Source of the DNA: Hahella ganghwensis DSM 17046
Lineage (GTDB): Bacteria > Pseudomonadota > Gammaproteobacteria > Pseudomonadales > Oleiphilaceae
Length of the DNA: 64,000 nt
Reading direction: 5' to 3'
NCBI RefSeq assembly: GCF_000376785.1
Contig: NZ_AQXX01000133.1
Coordinates: 62,001 to 126,000, forward strand
Below are positions 20,073-29,330 of the stretch, in pieces. How positions within the stretch are numbered: position 1 is the stretch's first letter; each line of letters opens with the position of its first letter. The position numbers and the translations under genes are program-made. A model generated the notes under the pieces. It made no database searches, was not told where the DNA came from, and saw only the letters and a program-made list of their open reading frames with translations.

Positions 20073-20669
20073 ATGGAGCTGTCCAATTCGTATCAGCATG
20101 TTCCTCTGTTTCCCTTGAAAACTGTGTTGTGTCCCAAAGGGCGGCTTCCGCTGCAGATATTTGAACAACGCTACTTGCATATGATTTCGACCTGCCTGAA
20201 GGAAGAGGCTGGGTTTGTTGTGGTGCTGATCAAAGAAGGACAGGAGGCCGGGCAGGATGTCAGCATGTTTGACATGGGAACCTACGCAAAGGTCGTTGAC
20301 TTCCAGCAGTTACCTAATGGTTTGCTGGGAATCACCGTTGAGGGAATCAGCAAAGTCGCTATCCATCATGTCAGTCAGCAGGAAGACGGGCTTTATGTGG
20401 GGGATTTACTCCCTGTGCCGGTAGAGGAAGAACGGAGTATTCCCGACAGCTTTTTTGAGCTTGCAGAGTTGCTGGAAGAGCTGCTTCGTCACCCGGTCGT
20501 CAAATTGTTGGGAATGAATGTGAATTACACTGATGCCAGAGAGGTGGGGTGGCGTCTAACTGAGCTTTTACCGTTGGAGTTACAGGATAAGCAGTACCTA
20601 CTGACATTGGACAACCCCGTGTATCGGCTTGAACAGATCAGGTACCTGATTCACGTACTGGCTGAATAG
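20073..20669 (+). CDS. LON substrate-binding domain protein
   Basis: The 198 residues form a stand-alone Lon N-terminal (PUA-like) domain: VPLFPLKTVLCPKGRLPLQIFEQRY near the start is the family hallmark, followed by a helical bundle. There is no AAA+ ATPase or protease Ser-Lys dyad, so it cannot act as a protease itself. Such proteins are widespread in proteobacteria with unclear function, possibly as adaptors. It stands alone between the divergent channel gene and the convergent DedA-PAP2 gene. Confidence 0.9.
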   Translation: MELSNSYQHVPLFPLKTVLCPKGRLPLQIFEQRYLHMISTCLKEEAGFVVVLIKEGQEAGQDVSMFDMGTYAKVVDFQQLPNGLLGITVEGISKVAIHHVSQQEDGLYVGDLLPVPVEEERSIPDSFFELAELLEELLRHPVVKLLGMNVNYTDAREVGWRLTELLPLELQDKQYLLTLDNPVYRLEQIRYLIHVLAE

Positions 20670-20714
20670 TGCTAATAAGTTTACTTGCCCAACAGCATGG
20701 CTGTTCTCTGTGGC

Positions 20715-22190
20715 CTATGTTGGCATCCGCTGAAAGTTCGACATCGCGTCTGGCAAAAACGTAAACAGATAACCTGCTGCCAGTATCGCCGCCCCAAAGC
20801 CAAAAGTTACCAGCCATCTGTTATGCCATATGGGCATGCGGTCGTAGGGGCTTTGCAGTGTCCTGACCAATCCACACAGCATCAGCCCAAGTAAGGTGCC
20901 GCCGATAATATCGCTAAGCCAGTGGACCTGCAGATAAAGCCGACTGCTGGCGATCAGTAAAACCCAGATTCCGCCGAGGATATAGATATGCCAGCGGTGG
21001 TGAGGCATGTTTTCCCGGGCAATGAATGCTGTTATCAGTCCGTAAGCGAGTATAGCGCCACTGGTATGTCCGCTGGGGTAGGCGAATGAATCCGGTATAC
21101 CTGGACTATCAGGACGACTGATGGCCAGGAAGGCTTTCAATATTTTGGTCAATGCGTGAGTTGCCAGTCCTCCTGCAATGCAGAAAAGAGCCAGCGCTAT
21201 ATGCTTTCGGAGCAGCAAAAGCAGGACAAACCAGCCGAAAACCAGATATAAAAACGCTGGATCTCCCAACAGAGTCAGGCCGACAAATACGATATCCAGA
21301 GCTGGAATCTGGATGGCGTTCAGTACCTCAGTAACCGTCTGATCAAGGTGTTGAATGGCGGGCAGATTCAGTGTCAGCAAAGTGAAAAATAAGAAGCCAA
21401 GCAGCCCCCCCGTAAACAAGAGCGCAGAGCTGATAGGGTACTCTCTTTCCCCTTGGCGGACGCTGTATGCGTTATCCCAAATTCGGTGGGCAAATCTTGA
21501 TTGGTCAAATCTGTTGCCAATCCATTGATAGAATGGACCTGTGGGGCGAAGGTGCCACTGTAATTGAGTAAATAAACCGGCCGTCAGTACGATGATCAGA
21601 AGCAGCGTGCCCAGAACGGGGTAAAAATGATTGGGCAAGGGAGTTTCAATATCAATGGCTGACCCCACCAGGAATCCTGGCAGTATATACCAGGGTGCCC
21701 ATGCCAGGGCGGAAGCGACATTAAAGGTGAAGAACCTTGCCGGAGGCATTCCTAATGCTCCGACCGCCAGCGGCAAAAAGCATCTTAAGGGGCCTACAAA
21801 TCTCCCGATGACGACACTTTTGCCGCCGTGTCGGTGAAAGAAACGCTCAGACTGTGTAATCAGGTCTGGGTAGCGGGATAACGGCCATATCGACCGGGTT
21901 CGATCGCTGAAGTTTCGGCCGATATAAAAACTGATACCGTCACCTGCCACCGCACCGAAAAATGCCGAAATCAACGTGATTTCCAAGCTTAGTGCACCAC
22001 CGCCTGCGAGGGCTGCAAGAGCAAACAGCAATACAACGCCCGGAATAAAAACACCGATAATGACCAGAGACTCAAAGAAAGAAGCCAGGAAGATGGTTAT
22101 TGCCAGCAGTTCAGGGTACTGGCCGACCCAGGCGATGCTCTGGTTAATCCAGCCCCCGAAATCCATACCTTTGTTTGTATCTCCAATCAT
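20715..22190 (-). CDS. DedA-PAP2 fusion membrane protein (lipid phosphatase)
   Basis: The first 200 residues or so form a DedA/VTT domain (FFESLVIIGVFIPG, later GRFVGPLRCFLPLAVG). The rest is a PAP2 phosphatase with all three catalytic motifs: KAFLAISRP (KxxxxxxRP), PSGH and SSRLYLQVHWLSD. PAP2 enzymes of this kind dephosphorylate phosphatidylglycerol phosphate, phosphatidate or undecaprenyl diphosphate. DedA proteins are proposed lipid scramblases or transporters, so the fusion suggests coupled flipping and dephosphorylation. The length is 491 residues. The ATG at 22190 is used, and an internal ATG at 22166 is also possible. Confidence 0.9.
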   Translation of the reverse strand: MIGDTNKGMDFGGWINQSIAWVGQYPELLAITIFLASFFESLVIIGVFIPGVVLLFALAALAGGGALSLEITLISAFFGAVAGDGISFYIGRNFSDRTRSIWPLSRYPDLITQSERFFHRHGGKSVVIGRFVGPLRCFLPLAVGALGMPPARFFTFNVASALAWAPWYILPGFLVGSAIDIETPLPNHFYPVLGTLLLIIVLTAGLFTQLQWHLRPTGPFYQWIGNRFDQSRFAHRIWDNAYSVRQGEREYPISSALLFTGGLLGFLFFTLLTLNLPAIQHLDQTVTEVLNAIQIPALDIVFVGLTLLGDPAFLYLVFGWFVLLLLLRKHIALALFCIAGGLATHALTKILKAFLAISRPDSPGIPDSFAYPSGHTSGAILAYGLITAFIARENMPHHRWHIYILGGIWVLLIASSRLYLQVHWLSDIIGGTLLGLMLCGLVRTLQSPYDRMPIWHNRWLVTFGFGAAILAAGYLFTFLPDAMSNFQRMPT

Positions 22191-22269
22191 GCTGCCGGTA
22201 ATGTTGTACCCGGCGTAGTCATCGTTGTCGCTTTATTCTAAGTAGCACACAGAGGTTTGAGAAGCCCCG

Positions 22270-23253
22270 TTATCTCTTGCTGAGTATGACTTTGTTGCGT
22301 CCGGATTTCTGGGCTTGTTTCAGGGCTCCCTGAGCTCTTTCCAGGAGGAGTTTATCGTCGACTTCGCCTGCTGACCGGGTCAGACAACCAACGGAAATAT
22401 TCAGCTTGTCCACGACCGGCCAAGTCTGTTCTTCAACACTACGGCGTAGGCGTTCAGCGATCACCAGGAGGCCTTCTTCCGGAGTGACGGGTAAAAGAAT
22501 GTAGAAACGCCCTCTTTCAGCGTGGTAGATACTGTCACCGGCGCGAGTTGCCTGTAGCAGGCGTTGTCCAAAGGCCGCCAGGAGTTCATTGGCAAAGTTC
22601 GGGCCGTGCACTTCCAACTGCTGATCAAAGAAGTCAATTTCCAGGAGGATGATGGACAATGGGTGCGCAGTTGATTCCGAACGTGATATCTCCTGCTTCA
22701 GTGTGAAGTCCAGGTGTTTGAGATTGTAGGCTCCGGTTGTGGGATCTTTGATGGAGACTTCTACCAGAAATCGGGATTTATGGTGGTAGAGATAGGCGTA
22801 CATGCCCGCCAGGCCGACCAATAGAGAGTAACTGGTTGCGAATCTCAGGGTGGTGTAAAAACTCTCGTTCAGAGACAGCGCCAGGCTGCTGCAGACAAGG
22901 GTGGCAATATTGAAGACGAAGGCTTTTTTCAATGGCAGGAGTAAAAAGCTGAAAAGTCCCAGGCCATAAAGCCAGTGACTGATCGCGGTTTCTCCCAATC
23001 CGAGCTGAATGACGATGACCACCAGCATAAAAGCCAGTACGCAGAGGTGTCCCCGATGGGCTCCAAGATCACTGCGCCGGCTCCATGCGTACACGGCGCC
23101 AATCAGCATGATCGGGGCCAGTAGTATACTCATGTAGAACAGATCGTAGAGCCCGTAACGAACGTTTTGTACGGCCATAAACAACAGTAAAAATGCACAG
23201 GTAACGTAAAGAGCAATACGTGCACGGGTACGCAAATAAGATTCAGCCAGCAA
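22270..23253 (-). CDS. membrane protein with degenerate GGDEF domain
   Basis: The 327 residues comprise about six membrane segments (about 12-155) and a C-terminal GGDEF-type fold opening with the usual DPTTGAYN (170-177). The active-site loop reads HAERGRF (244-250) in place of a GGDEF signature, so diguanylate cyclase activity is unlikely. It could act as a c-di-GMP or GTP sensor or as a partner. The TTG start at 23253 overlaps the stop of the upstream gene by 11 bases and has GAGGAG at a good distance, so the pair is translationally coupled. Confidence 0.82.
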   Translation of the reverse strand: MLAESYLRTRARIALYVTCAFLLLFMAVQNVRYGLYDLFYMSILLAPIMLIGAVYAWSRRSDLGAHRGHLCVLAFMLVVIVIQLGLGETAISHWLYGLGLFSFLLLPLKKAFVFNIATLVCSSLALSLNESFYTTLRFATSYSLLVGLAGMYAYLYHHKSRFLVEVSIKDPTTGAYNLKHLDFTLKQEISRSESTAHPLSIILLEIDFFDQQLEVHGPNFANELLAAFGQRLLQATRAGDSIYHAERGRFYILLPVTPEEGLLVIAERLRRSVEEQTWPVVDKLNISVGCLTRSAGEVDDKLLLERAQGALKQAQKSGRNKVILSKR

Positions 23254-24247
23254 GGTTCGTCTCCTCAGTGGTTGCTATATCGAGATAGGCAACGGTGTGG
23301 TTATTCCCTTTGGATCTGGCAACAGTCAACGCTTTTTTTGCATTGGCGATCAGTGTTTCCGCAGTATCTCCCACGTTCAGGGTTGATACGCCAATACTGA
23401 TGGACACTGTATGTTCGCGGGAGCTCAGTTCCTGGCGGGTCTTCAGTCTTAACTGGGCGGCCTTTTTATTGGCCTCTTTCGAACCGGTATGGGGGAGTAC
23501 GATAATAAAGTCGACAGTTTCGTATCGATAATAACTGTCAAAAAGTCGTAGGTTTTCATGCAGAAGTCCGCCGAGACGATGCAGCAGATGGTCCCGTTCT
23601 TCCTGGCTCGCCAGGTCGGTTGCCGCGGTGTCAAGACTCAACGCCAGTACTGACAGGTCTGTGCCTTCGCGCTCACTTCTCAATACTTCCTTGTCCAGAT
23701 CCTGAATCAGATACTCTCGGGTGCAGGCCAGGGTCAGATTGTCGGTGCGGCGTAAGGGGCGCAATTGCTGTTCCTTGATTTCCCGGAGATAGACAAAAGC
23801 CAGGGTCATGGCAAGACTCAGCAGATAGATGAAAAAAATCTGTACTTTTTCCGGCCCTTGGTAGTAACCGATAAGAGCAACAGCGAGAGCAATAGAATAG
23901 CCTGCTGTCAGAAATGTGGCGATCTGGATCCGATATATCAAGAAAGCGATCAATGGCAGGATATAACACCACTGTTCGGTGGTATGTTGATACTTTGTCA
24001 AACTGGCAAGTGTCGTCACAATTAAAAAACCGACAATAACATGAGACAGCCACATAGGCGCTGGCTTCTCGCTGTTGCGGGCGTTCAATCGCCAGTTGGC
24101 AGTGAGTAGAATGGCAAAGATTACGGCAAACCCAAGCATTAACCACTCACCGCTGAACATTGATCCAAGGGCGAGAATGGCCGCGACGACCGACGCCAGG
24201 GAGTAGGCTTTACTGCGAAGTTGATTATTTAGCTCGACGGGTGTCAT
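23243..24247 (-). CDS. membrane protein with degenerate GGDEF domain (upstream partner)
   Basis: From the ATG at 24247 the protein has 334 residues with six or so membrane segments (about 18-155) and a GGDEF-like C-terminal domain. The expected DxLT entry is DNLTLACTR (169-177), and the active loop is YETVDF (242-247) where a cyclase has GGDEF. An in-frame ATG at 24313 would add 22 residues but has no ribosome site. It shares layout with the following gene, so the two look like diverged duplicates. It is transcribed divergently from proA. Confidence 0.8.
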   Translation of the reverse strand: MTPVELNNQLRSKAYSLASVVAAILALGSMFSGEWLMLGFAVIFAILLTANWRLNARNSEKPAPMWLSHVIVGFLIVTTLASLTKYQHTTEQWCYILPLIAFLIYRIQIATFLTAGYSIALAVALIGYYQGPEKVQIFFIYLLSLAMTLAFVYLREIKEQQLRPLRRTDNLTLACTREYLIQDLDKEVLRSEREGTDLSVLALSLDTAATDLASQEERDHLLHRLGGLLHENLRLFDSYYRYETVDFIIVLPHTGSKEANKKAAQLRLKTRQELSSREHTVSISIGVSTLNVGDTAETLIANAKKALTVARSKGNNHTVAYLDIATTEETNLAG

Positions 24248-24340
24248 CCAGGTCTCTTGAGGTGTAGTTGTTATTCGTGGCTCGGGATGCGAAACTCCTT
24301 GAATCCCAATCAAACGTTTCTGGGCATGGCCCAGTTAACG

Positions 24341-24346
24341 TATAAT
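24341..24346 (+). promoter_or_regulatory. -10-like TATAAT upstream of proA
   Basis: A perfect TATAAT lies 55 bases before the proA ATG, in the gap divergent from the GGDEF-like pair. No good -35 hexamer is seen at 17 bases, so this is a tentative sigma-70 element. Confidence 0.4.
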
Positions 24347-24401
24347 ATGCCGTTTATAGCAAATTACGAAACACTGAAGCAAAGCAGAGGGCTTTGAATT
24401 A

Positions 24402-25658
24402 ATGGATATCGATGCGTATATGTGCGAAGTCGGGCAACAGGCCCGTGCTGCATCACGACAAATTGCCAAAGCATCCACAGGCGCCAAAAACGCTGCTCTC
24501 CTGGCCATAGCCGATGAGATCGAGGCAAATCGGGACGTCCTGATGGCGGAAAATCAGAAAGACCTAGAAGCAGGTCGGGCTAATGGCCTGGAACCGGCTC
24601 TGCTGGATCGCCTTGAACTGACGCCGGCACGTATCGATACCATGATTGAAGGCCTGAAACAGGTTTCTGCCCTGCCGGATCCGGTAGGTGAGGTGACCGG
24701 TTTGAACTACCGCCCCAGTGGTATCCAGGTGGGCAAGATGCGTGTGCCACTTGGAGTTGTGGGAATTATTTATGAGAGTCGCCCCAATGTCACGGTGGAA
24801 GCCGCCAGTCTATGCCTGAAATCCGGTAACGCCACTATTTTGCGTGGAGGCAGTGAAGCCATACACTCTAATCAGGCCGTTGCTGCTTGCATTGCCAATG
24901 GGTTGAGCACTGCGGGTCTGCCTGAAACCGTAGTGCAAGTGATTAAGACCACGGACCGGGCAGCGGTTGGACACCTGATTGCCATGCCTGAGTTTGTGGA
25001 TGTTATTGTTCCCCGTGGTGGTAAAGGGCTGATTGAACGCATCAGTCGTGAAGCCAAAGTGCCGGTGATCAAGCACCTGGATGGTATCTGTCATGTTTAC
25101 ATCGACCGGGATGCGAATCTGGATAAGGCCGTCAATATTGCCCTGAATGCCAAAACCCATCGTTATGGCACCTGCAATACGATGGAGACACTGTTGGTGG
25201 ATGCGCCTATCGCTCAGACGGTTTTGCCTTTACTGGCCGAACAGTATCGAGATAAAGGCGTCGAATTACGTGGATGCGAGCGGACCCGGGAAATTCTGAG
25301 TGATGCGTTACCTGCGACTGAAGAAGACTGGCAAACGGAATATCTTGCTCCTATTCTGGCGATTCGTGTTGTCGATGATGTGAATGCTGCCATCGATCAC
25401 ATCAATACCTACAGCTCACAGCACACCGATGCGATAGTCACGGAGAATTACACCAGAAGCCGCCAGTTTGTGGCTGAAGTGGATTCAAGTTCTGTGATGG
25501 TGAATGCATCGACCCGTTTCGCTGATGGATTCGAATATGGACTGGGAGCTGAAGTGGGAATTTCAACCGATAAAATCCATGCCCGGGGCCCGGTTGGGCT
25601 GGAAGGGCTGACCTCTCAGAAGTATGTTGTATACGGTGAAGGGCATATCCGTCAGTAG
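24402..25658 (+). CDS. proA: gamma-glutamyl phosphate reductase
   Basis: ProA reduces gamma-glutamyl phosphate to glutamate semialdehyde with NADPH in proline synthesis. The 418-residue protein has the nucleophile C258 in [11 protein letters not shown], the NADP-binding [11 protein letters not shown] segment and the C-terminal [14 protein letters not shown]. It leads the proA-nadD-rsfS-rlmH gene string, the same order as in Pseudomonas aeruginosa. ProB is not in the window. Confidence 0.97.
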   Translation: MDIDAYMCEVGQQARAASRQIAKASTGAKNAALLAIADEIEANRDVLMAENQKDLEAGRANGLEPALLDRLELTPARIDTMIEGLKQVSALPDPVGEVTGLNYRPSGIQVGKMRVPLGVVGIIYESRPNVTVEAASLCLKSGNATILRGGSEAIHSNQAVAACIANGLSTAGLPETVVQVIKTTDRAAVGHLIAMPEFVDVIVPRGGKGLIERISREAKVPVIKHLDGICHVYIDRDANLDKAVNIALNAKTHRYGTCNTMETLLVDAPIAQTVLPLLAEQYRDKGVELRGCERTREILSDALPATEEDWQTEYLAPILAIRVVDDVNAAIDHINTYSSQHTDAIVTENYTRSRQFVAEVDSSSVMVNASTRFADGFEYGLGAEVGISTDKIHARGPVGLEGLTSQKYVVYGEGHIRQ

Positions 25659-25708
25659 GTTTGTTTCCACAATATGAGTTTCACATCCTTCAATAAGGCG
25701 AACCGCTA

Positions 25709-26362
25709 GTGCCATCTCCTTTGGTGGTGCTTGGCGGCACCTTTGATCCGGTTCATCATGCGCATCTCCGTACTGCCCTGGAAATTCAGCAATTGCTGGG
25801 GAACGATACGGTTGTGCATTTAATGCCTAGCGGCGATCCGCGGCATCGTGCTGCGCCGCACGCCTCTGCTCTTCATCGCCTGGAAATGCTCAAGCTGGCT
25901 GTTTCCGGAGAATCTCGTCTGGTTGTCAGCGATATGGAAGTCAAGCGTACTGGGGCGACCTACACGGTTGATACTCTTGAAGAACTACGGGCAAAGGAAG
26001 GTCCGGACCGGCCGATTATATTTGTCATGGGAGGAGATGCATTTCTATCTCTGCCAAAATGGCATCGATGGGTGGAAATTATTCGGCTAGCCCATATAAT
26101 GGTTATTAATAGGCCGAATTGGTCAAATATTGGACAGGGTGAATTGAGCGAATTTTTACTAAGGCACAACGCAACCAGCCTGAATGAACTTACCGAATTA
26201 CCCAGTGGGCGCATAGCCGAATGTGCGCTTACCCAGCTGGACATATCCAGCACTCAGGTCCGCACTCTGTTGAAAGCGGGCCAATCCCCCCGGTTTTTAA
26301 TCCCAGATTTGGTGTTGGACTATATCCGTTCACACCATCTATACGGCAGCACTGATGCTTGA
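25709..26362 (+). CDS. nadD: nicotinate-nucleotide adenylyltransferase
   Basis: NadD makes deamido-NAD from nicotinate mononucleotide and ATP. The 217-residue protein shows the nucleotidyltransferase motif GGTFDPVHHAHL (residues 9-20) and the second ATP motif ISSTQVR near the C-terminus. The start is GTG at 25709, placed directly before the conserved SPLVVLGGTFDP. It lies 50 bases after proA. Confidence 0.96.
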   Translation: MPSPLVVLGGTFDPVHHAHLRTALEIQQLLGNDTVVHLMPSGDPRHRAAPHASALHRLEMLKLAVSGESRLVVSDMEVKRTGATYTVDTLEELRAKEGPDRPIIFVMGGDAFLSLPKWHRWVEIIRLAHIMVINRPNWSNIGQGELSEFLLRHNATSLNELTELPSGRIAECALTQLDISSTQVRTLLKAGQSPRFLIPDLVLDYIRSHHLYGSTDA

Positions 26363-26403
26363 TCAGTTGTCTGTCAACTCAACCAAACCCTCTATGAGGC
26401 ATT

Positions 26404-26760
26404 ATGGAGACTGATACTCTGAAAGATATCGTCATTAAAGCTTTGGAAGATCTCAAAGCGAAAGATATTTCGGTTCTTGATGTAAAAGACCGAACCAGCG
26501 TCACTGACTATATGATTATTGCCAGTGGTACTTCCAACCGACATGTTAAGTCTATTGCCGATAACCTGGTTACCGAAGTCAAGGCCAATGGTGTCCGTCC
26601 TTTCGGATCTGAAGGCGGTGCTGCTTCGGATTGGATTCTGGTGGATCTGGGCGATATTGTGGTGCATGTCATGTTGCCGGCAGCCCGGGAATTTTATGAC
26701 CTGGAACGCTTCTGGCGGGATGCTCCCGTTGAGGAAAATCTGACCAGCCAGATGCACTAA
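26404..26760 (+). CDS. rsfS: ribosome silencing factor RsfS
   Basis: RsfS binds ribosomal protein L14 and blocks subunit joining when nutrients fall. The 118-residue protein has the family core [20 protein letters not shown], then [16 protein letters not shown] and the YDLERFW end. It is 42 bases after nadD and 9 bases before rlmH, a conserved trio. Confidence 0.96.
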   Translation: METDTLKDIVIKALEDLKAKDISVLDVKDRTSVTDYMIIASGTSNRHVKSIADNLVTEVKANGVRPFGSEGGAASDWILVDLGDIVVHVMLPAAREFYDLERFWRDAPVEENLTSQMH

Positions 26761-26769
26761 CTCGCAGCC

Positions 26770-27240
26770 ATGCGTATTCGTATCATGGCTGTGGGCAGTA
26801 AAATGCCCCGCTGGGTCGAGGACGGCAGCAGTGAGTATCTGAAAAGGATGCCCAGAGATATGCCGCTCTCAATCCAGGAGATTCCTCTGGCCAAACGTCA
26901 GAAAAACGCTGATCCGGAAAAGCTCAAGGCTGCGGAAGGGGATAGCATTTTGGCACAGCTTTCGTCTTCTGATCACGTGGTTGCCCTTGAGGTTAAGGGG
27001 AAACCCTGGTCAACGATGGAGCTGTCCCGGCAGCTCGACCGCTGGCGGATGTCCGGAAAGGATGTGGCTTTGCTGGTTGGCGGGCCTGACGGCCTGAGTG
27101 ATTCCTGCCGTCAGCGAGCGGATCAACAGTGGTCACTATCCCCTCTGACGTTGCCTCACCCGCTGGTGAGGGTCATTCTCACCGAGCAGATATACAGGGC
27201 CTGGAGTGTGTTGCAGGGACATCCTTACCATCGCGAGTAA
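26770..27240 (+). CDS. rlmH: 23S rRNA pseudouridine-1915 N3-methyltransferase RlmH
   Basis: RlmH methylates pseudouridine 1915 in helix 69 of 23S rRNA on the assembled ribosome. The 156-residue SPOUT-class protein has the cofactor loop LLVGGPDGLSDSC and the C-terminal knot end LTEQIYRAWSVLQGHPYHR. The family length is 155-156, so the ATG at 26770 is right. Confidence 0.97.
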   Translation: MRIRIMAVGSKMPRWVEDGSSEYLKRMPRDMPLSIQEIPLAKRQKNADPEKLKAAEGDSILAQLSSSDHVVALEVKGKPWSTMELSRQLDRWRMSGKDVALLVGGPDGLSDSCRQRADQQWSLSPLTLPHPLVRVILTEQIYRAWSVLQGHPYHRE

Positions 27241-27282
27241 GATCACGGGTAAGGTTAACAGACCCTAATTATGAGTCGGATG

Positions 27283-27343
27283 AAAAATTGGCTACCATTT
27301 AAGTTAGACTCTGGCGGAAAGTAAGAGCTTGTGGCCAATTTTT
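27283..27343. repeat. 10-bp inverted repeat between rlmH and mrdA
   Basis: AAAAATTGGC at 27283-27292 is exactly complementary to GCCAATTTTT at 27334-27343, with 41 bases between. The gap upstream of mrdA is 172 bases long. The arms could form a large RNA stem or be a protein-binding repeat. No function is shown by the sequence. Confidence 0.4.
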
Positions 27344-27412
27344 CTGGCAATTCATGCCGGGTTACTCATAATGTTGCAACAATACCGATACGGTTAATAT
27401 CCAGCTGAGTCC

Positions 27413-29263
27413 ATGGCCTCTAGAGAATTCAAGGATCACTATCGCGAACAGCGAATCTTCGTTAACAGGACTATTGCCGCTGTCCTCGTTGTATTTATGA
27501 TGATTTGCGTGTTGGCAGCGCGTTATTACTACTTGCAGGTGGTGCAACATGATGTATTCAGCACCTTGTCTGATCGCAACAGAATGCAGTTGCAGCCTAT
27601 CACGCCGACCCGGGGGCTGATTTATGACCGAAATGGCGTGCTGCTGGCAGACAATCAGCCAACATTTTCTCTCACCATCGTTAAAGAACGGGTTTCCGAC
27701 ATGGAGGAAACCCTAACCTCTCTGTCGGATCTTATAGAAATCACTCCAGAAGATCTGGCCTCTTTTGAGAAGCGCCTCTATCAGCGGCGACGCTCCTATG
27801 AGTCTGTCACTCTGAAAACCCGACTGACCGAGGATGAAATCGCCCGGATTGCCGTTAATCGGCATCTACTCTCTGGTGTAGAGGTTGAAGCAGAATTGAT
27901 CCGCTATTATCCGCAGGGGGAAGACTTTGCCCATATGCTTGGATATGTGGGTCGCATCAGCGAACAAGAGCTGAAGAATGTAGACCCTGCCAACTATAGT
28001 GGTACCCAGTATTACGGCAAGCTTGGTGTAGAAGGGCACTACGAAGAGTTGCTCCATGGCAAGGCGGGCTTTCAGACTGTTGAGACTGATGTGAGAGGAC
28101 GGGTCCTTCGTGTGCTCGAAAAAGTGGCACCTGCACCCGGTGCGGACATCTCCCTGCATATAGATACCGAGCTGCAAAAAGTGGCAGTGCAGGCGTTGGG
28201 GGAGCGAAAAGGTGCGGTGGTGGCCATTGATCCCAGCACTGGCGGCATTCTGGCGTTGGTCAGTACGCCGAGTTTTGATCCCAATCTGTTTGTGACGGGA
28301 ATCGATACCGCAAGCTATCAGGCACTGCAGAGCTCTCCGGCTATTCCACTGTTTAACCGGGCCTTGCGTGGACAATATCCACCGGGGTCGACGATCAAGC
28401 CTTTCATTGGTCTGGCAGGGCTGGATACCGAAAAGGTCAATACCGGAACCACGGTATGGGATCCGGGTTATTACCAGTTGAAAGGGGATGATCGGAAATA
28501 TCGGGACTGGAAACGCCAGGGGCACGGGTGGGTTGATCTGAAAGCGGCTATTGCTGAATCCTGTGACGTTTATTTCTATGACCTTGGCTACCGGATGGGG
28601 GTCGATCCCATGTTTGATTACATGTACCGATTCGGATTCGGCCAGCTCACAGCCTATGACATTGATAATGCCCGGGAGGGGATATTGCCCTCCAAAGAGT
28701 GGAAACGTGGTATGAAGGGACTGCCCTGGTTTCCGGGGGATTCCATTAATATGTCCATTGGGCAGGGCTTCATGCTGACAACGCCGTTACAGCTCGCCAC
28801 TGGAGCTGCCGTTCTTGCCAACCGGGGCAAATGGGTGGCTCCTCGGCTGATTAGGACGATTAATGAGGTGGAGGTCACTGATGTACCATCTCCAGAGGAT
28901 GTCAAAGTCAACCAGGAATGGTACTGGGACTACATTATCAAAGCCATGGAAGAAGTGATGCACGGGAGGCATGGCACCGCCCGTGGTAGTGCTCGTGGTG
29001 CAGAGTATCGTATGGCGGGCAAAACCGGAACTGCTCAGGTGATCGGGATCAAGCAGGGAGAAAGGTATGATGCCGATGCCATCGCAGAGGAATACCGGGA
29101 CCATGGACTTTATATCGGCTTTGCGCCGGTCAATAATCCACGAATCGCATTGGCCGTTGTCGTGGAAAACGGTGGAGGGGGCAGCAGTGCGGCTGCGCCG
29201 GTTGCCAGAAAGGTATTTGATGCCTATCTGGTAGGTTCAACTCAACTACAGGCAGCAAATTAA
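27413..29263 (+). CDS. mrdA: penicillin-binding protein 2 (elongasome transpeptidase)
   Basis: PBP2 cross-links peptidoglycan during rod elongation with RodA. The 616-residue protein has one N-terminal membrane helix (about 21-43), a dimerisation domain beginning with PTRGLIYDRNG, and a transpeptidase domain with STIK (S326 nucleophile, K329), SCD in AESCDVYFYD and KTGT in AGKTGTAQVIG. rodA follows after 67 bases. Confidence 0.97.
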   Translation: MASREFKDHYREQRIFVNRTIAAVLVVFMMICVLAARYYYLQVVQHDVFSTLSDRNRMQLQPITPTRGLIYDRNGVLLADNQPTFSLTIVKERVSDMEETLTSLSDLIEITPEDLASFEKRLYQRRRSYESVTLKTRLTEDEIARIAVNRHLLSGVEVEAELIRYYPQGEDFAHMLGYVGRISEQELKNVDPANYSGTQYYGKLGVEGHYEELLHGKAGFQTVETDVRGRVLRVLEKVAPAPGADISLHIDTELQKVAVQALGERKGAVVAIDPSTGGILALVSTPSFDPNLFVTGIDTASYQALQSSPAIPLFNRALRGQYPPGSTIKPFIGLAGLDTEKVNTGTTVWDPGYYQLKGDDRKYRDWKRQGHGWVDLKAAIAESCDVYFYDLGYRMGVDPMFDYMYRFGFGQLTAYDIDNAREGILPSKEWKRGMKGLPWFPGDSINMSIGQGFMLTTPLQLATGAAVLANRGKWVAPRLIRTINEVEVTDVPSPEDVKVNQEWYWDYIIKAMEEVMHGRHGTARGSARGAEYRMAGKTGTAQVIGIKQGERYDADAIAEEYRDHGLYIGFAPVNNPRIALAVVVENGGGGSSAAAPVARKVFDAYLVGSTQLQAAN

Positions 29264-29330
29264 GTCAAAGGTGATAAGAGACGTGACCGGGTTCAGTACA
29301 AAGCGCTGCATCAGAGAGGAGGGCTATTAG

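Noticed and set aside
27866-28525. Minus-strand open frame opposite mrdA
   Set aside because: It lies within the mrdA coding region with all PBP2 motifs, and has no independent support.
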